NCBI GenBank assembly: GCA_035499555.1 | Contig: DATJYO010000039.1 | Location: forward strand, 1-64,000 | DNA: 64,000 bases | Reading direction: 5' to 3' | Origin: Bog-159 sp035499555 | GTDB taxonomy: Bacteria > Acidobacteriota > Terriglobia > Bryobacterales > Bryobacteraceae | Part shown: positions 62,428 to 64,000 of the stretch, piece after piece | How positions within the stretch are numbered: the stretch's first letter is position 1 | Layout: each line of letters starts with the position of its first letter | Position numbers and translations under genes: made by a program | Notes under the pieces: model-generated | Told to the model about the DNA's origin: nothing | Database searches by the model: none | Seen by the model: only the letters and a program-made list of their open reading frames with translations

Positions 62428-62436
62428 TGCTATGAT
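62428..62436 (+). promoter_or_regulatory. extended -10 promoter of the phosphate acyltransferase gene
   Basis: TGCTATGAT is an extended -10 (TGn plus TATGAT, 62431-62436) 15 bases before ATG 62452, with no Shine-Dalgarno sequence evident in the short leader. Confidence 0.45.
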
Positions 62437-62451
62437 GCCTTCGCGACATTC

Positions 62452-63354
62452 ATGTTTCGTAATTTTGATGAGCTCGTGGAAGGCGCGCGCACCCGCGGTC
62501 CCGTGACCGTCGCGGTGGCTGCGGCGCACGATCCCGACGTCATCGAGGCGCTGGCGCAGGCGCGCCAACGGGGCCTGGCGGATGGGATCCTGGTGGGGAA
62601 GGGCAGCGAGATCCGGGCGCTCGCCGCGGCGGCGGGTTTCGAGTTGTCCGACAGCCAGATCGTCAACCAGCCGGAGCCGGCGGCGGCATTGCGGGACGCC
62701 ATCGCCCTGGTGCGCGAGGGCCGGGCGCGGCTGTTGATGAAGGGCAAAGTCACCACCGCGAGCCTGGTGCGCGCCGTGCTCGACAAGGACACCGGCCTGC
62801 GCACCGGACGCCAGTTGAGCCAGGTGATCGTGTTTCGGGCGCCGGGCTGCGACCGGCTGATGCTGACGACCGATGCGGCCATCAATATTGCGCCGTCACT
62901 GGCGCAAAAAGCGGAGCTGTGCCGCAACGCCGCCGACGTGGCGCGGGCGATCGGCATCGAGAGGCCCAACATCGCCGCGCTCTGCGCCCTGGAGATGGTG
63001 AATCCCGAGATGCCCGCCACGGTGGATGCCGCGGCGCTGGCGATGATGAGCCGCCGGGGCCAGCTTCCCGGATGTTATGTGGAGGGCCCCATCGCCCTGG
63101 ATGCCGTGCTGAGCCGTTTTGCCGCGGAATGCAAGGGCATCGACAGCCCGGTGGTGGAGAATACCGATATCCTGCTGGCGCCGGATATCGAAGCGGCCAA
63201 CATTCTGTATCGGGCCATCGTGTACTTCGCCCAGGCGGAGTCGGGAGGCATCGTGATTGGGGCGCGCGTGCCGATCGTGCTGCTTTCGCGCGCGGAAGCG
63301 CCTGAGACGAAGCTGCGCTCCATCGCCCTGGGCGTGCTGGCAGTTCATCCGTGA
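62452..63354 (+). CDS. phosphate acyltransferase (phosphate butyryltransferase/acetyltransferase-like)
   Basis: A 300-residue member of the Pta/Ptb family. It lacks the N-terminal DRTGG domain of long Pta and has the length of phosphate butyryltransferases. Family segments are ARLLMKGKVTTASLVRAVLDKDTGLRTGR, the LTTDAAINIAPSLAQKAEL helix region, and a VVENTDILLAPDIEAANILYRAIVYFAQAESGGIVIGA stretch. The reaction is the exchange between acyl-CoA and acyl phosphate, usually paired with a butyrate or acetate kinase, which is not in this window. Cytosolic. Its stop overlaps the start of the GT39 gene (GTGA). Confidence 0.92.
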   Translation: MFRNFDELVEGARTRGPVTVAVAAAHDPDVIEALAQARQRGLADGILVGKGSEIRALAAAAGFELSDSQIVNQPEPAAALRDAIALVREGRARLLMKGKVTTASLVRAVLDKDTGLRTGRQLSQVIVFRAPGCDRLMLTTDAAINIAPSLAQKAELCRNAADVARAIGIERPNIAALCALEMVNPEMPATVDAAALAMMSRRGQLPGCYVEGPIALDAVLSRFAAECKGIDSPVVENTDILLAPDIEAANILYRAIVYFAQAESGGIVIGARVPIVLLSRAEAPETKLRSIALGVLAVHP

Positions 63355-64000
63355 CGAATCCGCTTGCCCGGGTGCCGCGCGCCTGGTGGCTCGCCCTCCC
63401 GCTGCTGGCGGCCACATATTTCACAGGCCTCGGCGCATCCGGCCTGCTGGGTCCGGACGAGCCGCGCTACGCCGCCGTCGGTCGGGAAATGGCGCGTTCC
63501 GGCGATTGGATCACGCCGCGACTGTGGGGCCGGCCGTGGTTCGAGAAACCGGCGCTGCTCTACTGGATGATCGGCGGGGCCTTCAGGCTGGGCTTGGGTG
63601 AGGATCTGGCGCCGCGGCTGCCGGTGGCTGTGCTTTCAGTCGGATTTTTGATCTTCTTCCAACGGATGCTGAACCGTCAATTCGGTACGCGCGCCGCATG
63701 GTACGCCACCGCGATTCTCGGCACATCGGCGGTCTGGGTGGGCTACAGTTTCGTAGGCGCCACGGATCTGCCGATGTCTGCGTCGTTTGCCGCCGCGATG
63801 TTGCTGGCGCTCGATTGGCTGGCCACCGGCGACCGCCGCCGATTGCCGCTGGCCGCGGCGCTGCTGGGCGCGGCGGTGCTCGCCAAAGGGCTCGTACCGG
63901 TGGTCCTCAGCCTGCCCCTCGTCTGGTGCGGACGCCGCCGCTGGCGCGACCTGATCCGGTGGCCCGTGGCGGGGGCGTTCCTGGCCGTGGCTCTGCCCTG
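63351..64000 (+). CDS. GT39-family (ArnT/PMT-like) glycosyltransferase, C-terminus cut by window edge
   Basis: The frame starting at GTG 63351 overlaps the acyltransferase stop by four bases and is open to the window edge (216 codons seen). It reads as a membrane glycosyltransferase of the ArnT/PMT type: a first helix WWLALPLLAATYFTGLG, then LLGPDEPRYAAVGREMARSGDW with the conserved Asp-Glu motif, and PRLWGRPWFEKPALLYWMIG. Helices follow at about 88-105, 110-130 and others. Such enzymes transfer sugars from polyprenyl-phosphate donors to lipid or protein acceptors on the periplasmic face. Coupling to the acyltransferase is translational; a functional link is uncertain. Confidence 0.88.
   Translation, partial: MTNPLARVPRAWWLALPLLAATYFTGLGASGLLGPDEPRYAAVGREMARSGDWITPRLWGRPWFEKPALLYWMIGGAFRLGLGEDLAPRLPVAVLSVGFLIFFQRMLNRQFGTRAAWYATAILGTSAVWVGYSFVGATDLPMSASFAAAMLLALDWLATGDRRRLPLAAALLGAAVLAKGLVPVVLSLPLVWCGRRRWRDLIRWPVAGAFLAVALP

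Overview
The window reads as a chromosomal segment of a high-GC acidobacterium, most likely from the Bryobacterales/Solibacter group. This placement is inference from gene content, not a search. The pointers are an acidobacterial-type orphan MacB/FtsX permease, two large exported beta-propeller/SBBP proteins with the TIGR03437-like C-terminal domain, two adjacent GloVer-repeat (TIGR03803-like) proteins, a TPR-tailed Ser/Thr kinase translated with an ECF sigma factor, and many short secreted housekeeping-type proteins. No rRNA, complete tRNA, CRISPR array, prophage or insertion sequence was seen. Genes are dense, and most neighbouring same-strand genes overlap or are a few bases apart.

Layout. 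1-6.3 kb: an MBL-fold hydrolase cut by the window edge, a conserved hypothetical, then a three-gene sulfur-carrier cysteine-synthesis operon (cysteine synthase, JAMM peptidase, and a fused carrier/E1/rhodanese). It meets an ABC ATPase tail to tail; a DmpA-type aminopeptidase follows. 6.3-11 kb (minus): M16 peptidase, LemA, aldehyde dehydrogenase, FAH-family enzyme and DinB protein. 11-17 kb: hemerythrin, an exported RidA, then a minus-strand signalling operon (five-PAS histidine kinase, REC-HDOD, REC with a degenerate HD-GYP). 17-27 kb: exported beta-propeller proteins, the orphan permease, a large BNR-repeat protein and a Tat-exported TIM-barrel protein. 27-33 kb (minus): a protein kinase fused to a BRCT domain, a perR-katG oxidative-stress operon with an AT-rich PerR operator, and an MFS transporter with a DinB-like protein.

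33-43 kb: a DRG/TGS GTPase, a BTAD-AAA-TPR regulator, a BBE flavoenzyme, an exported RNase T2, a small membrane protein, a glucose/sorbosone-dehydrogenase-like protein fused to cytochrome c, an exported protein and a methyltransferase. 43-49 kb: an SBBP/TIGR03437 protein, a GH13 enzyme and thioredoxin-2. 49-53 kb: a decayed SnoaL-like gene, an SPFH / Arc-type ribbon-helix-helix / DUF3592-like operon and a ThuA-like protein. 53-59 kb: ECF sigma plus kinase, divergent from two GloVer-repeat proteins. 59-64 kb: prolyl-tRNA synthetase, a membrane-anchored degenerate JAMM protein, a phosphate acyltransferase and the start of a GT39 glycosyltransferase.

The items most worth following are the carrier-E1-rhodanese fusion with its JAMM partner, the kinase-BRCT fusion, the metal-ligand-deficient JAMM membrane protein, the SPFH/RHH operon, and a recurrent promoter arrangement in which the -10 hexamer ends 6-7 nt before the start codon, implying leaderless mRNAs.
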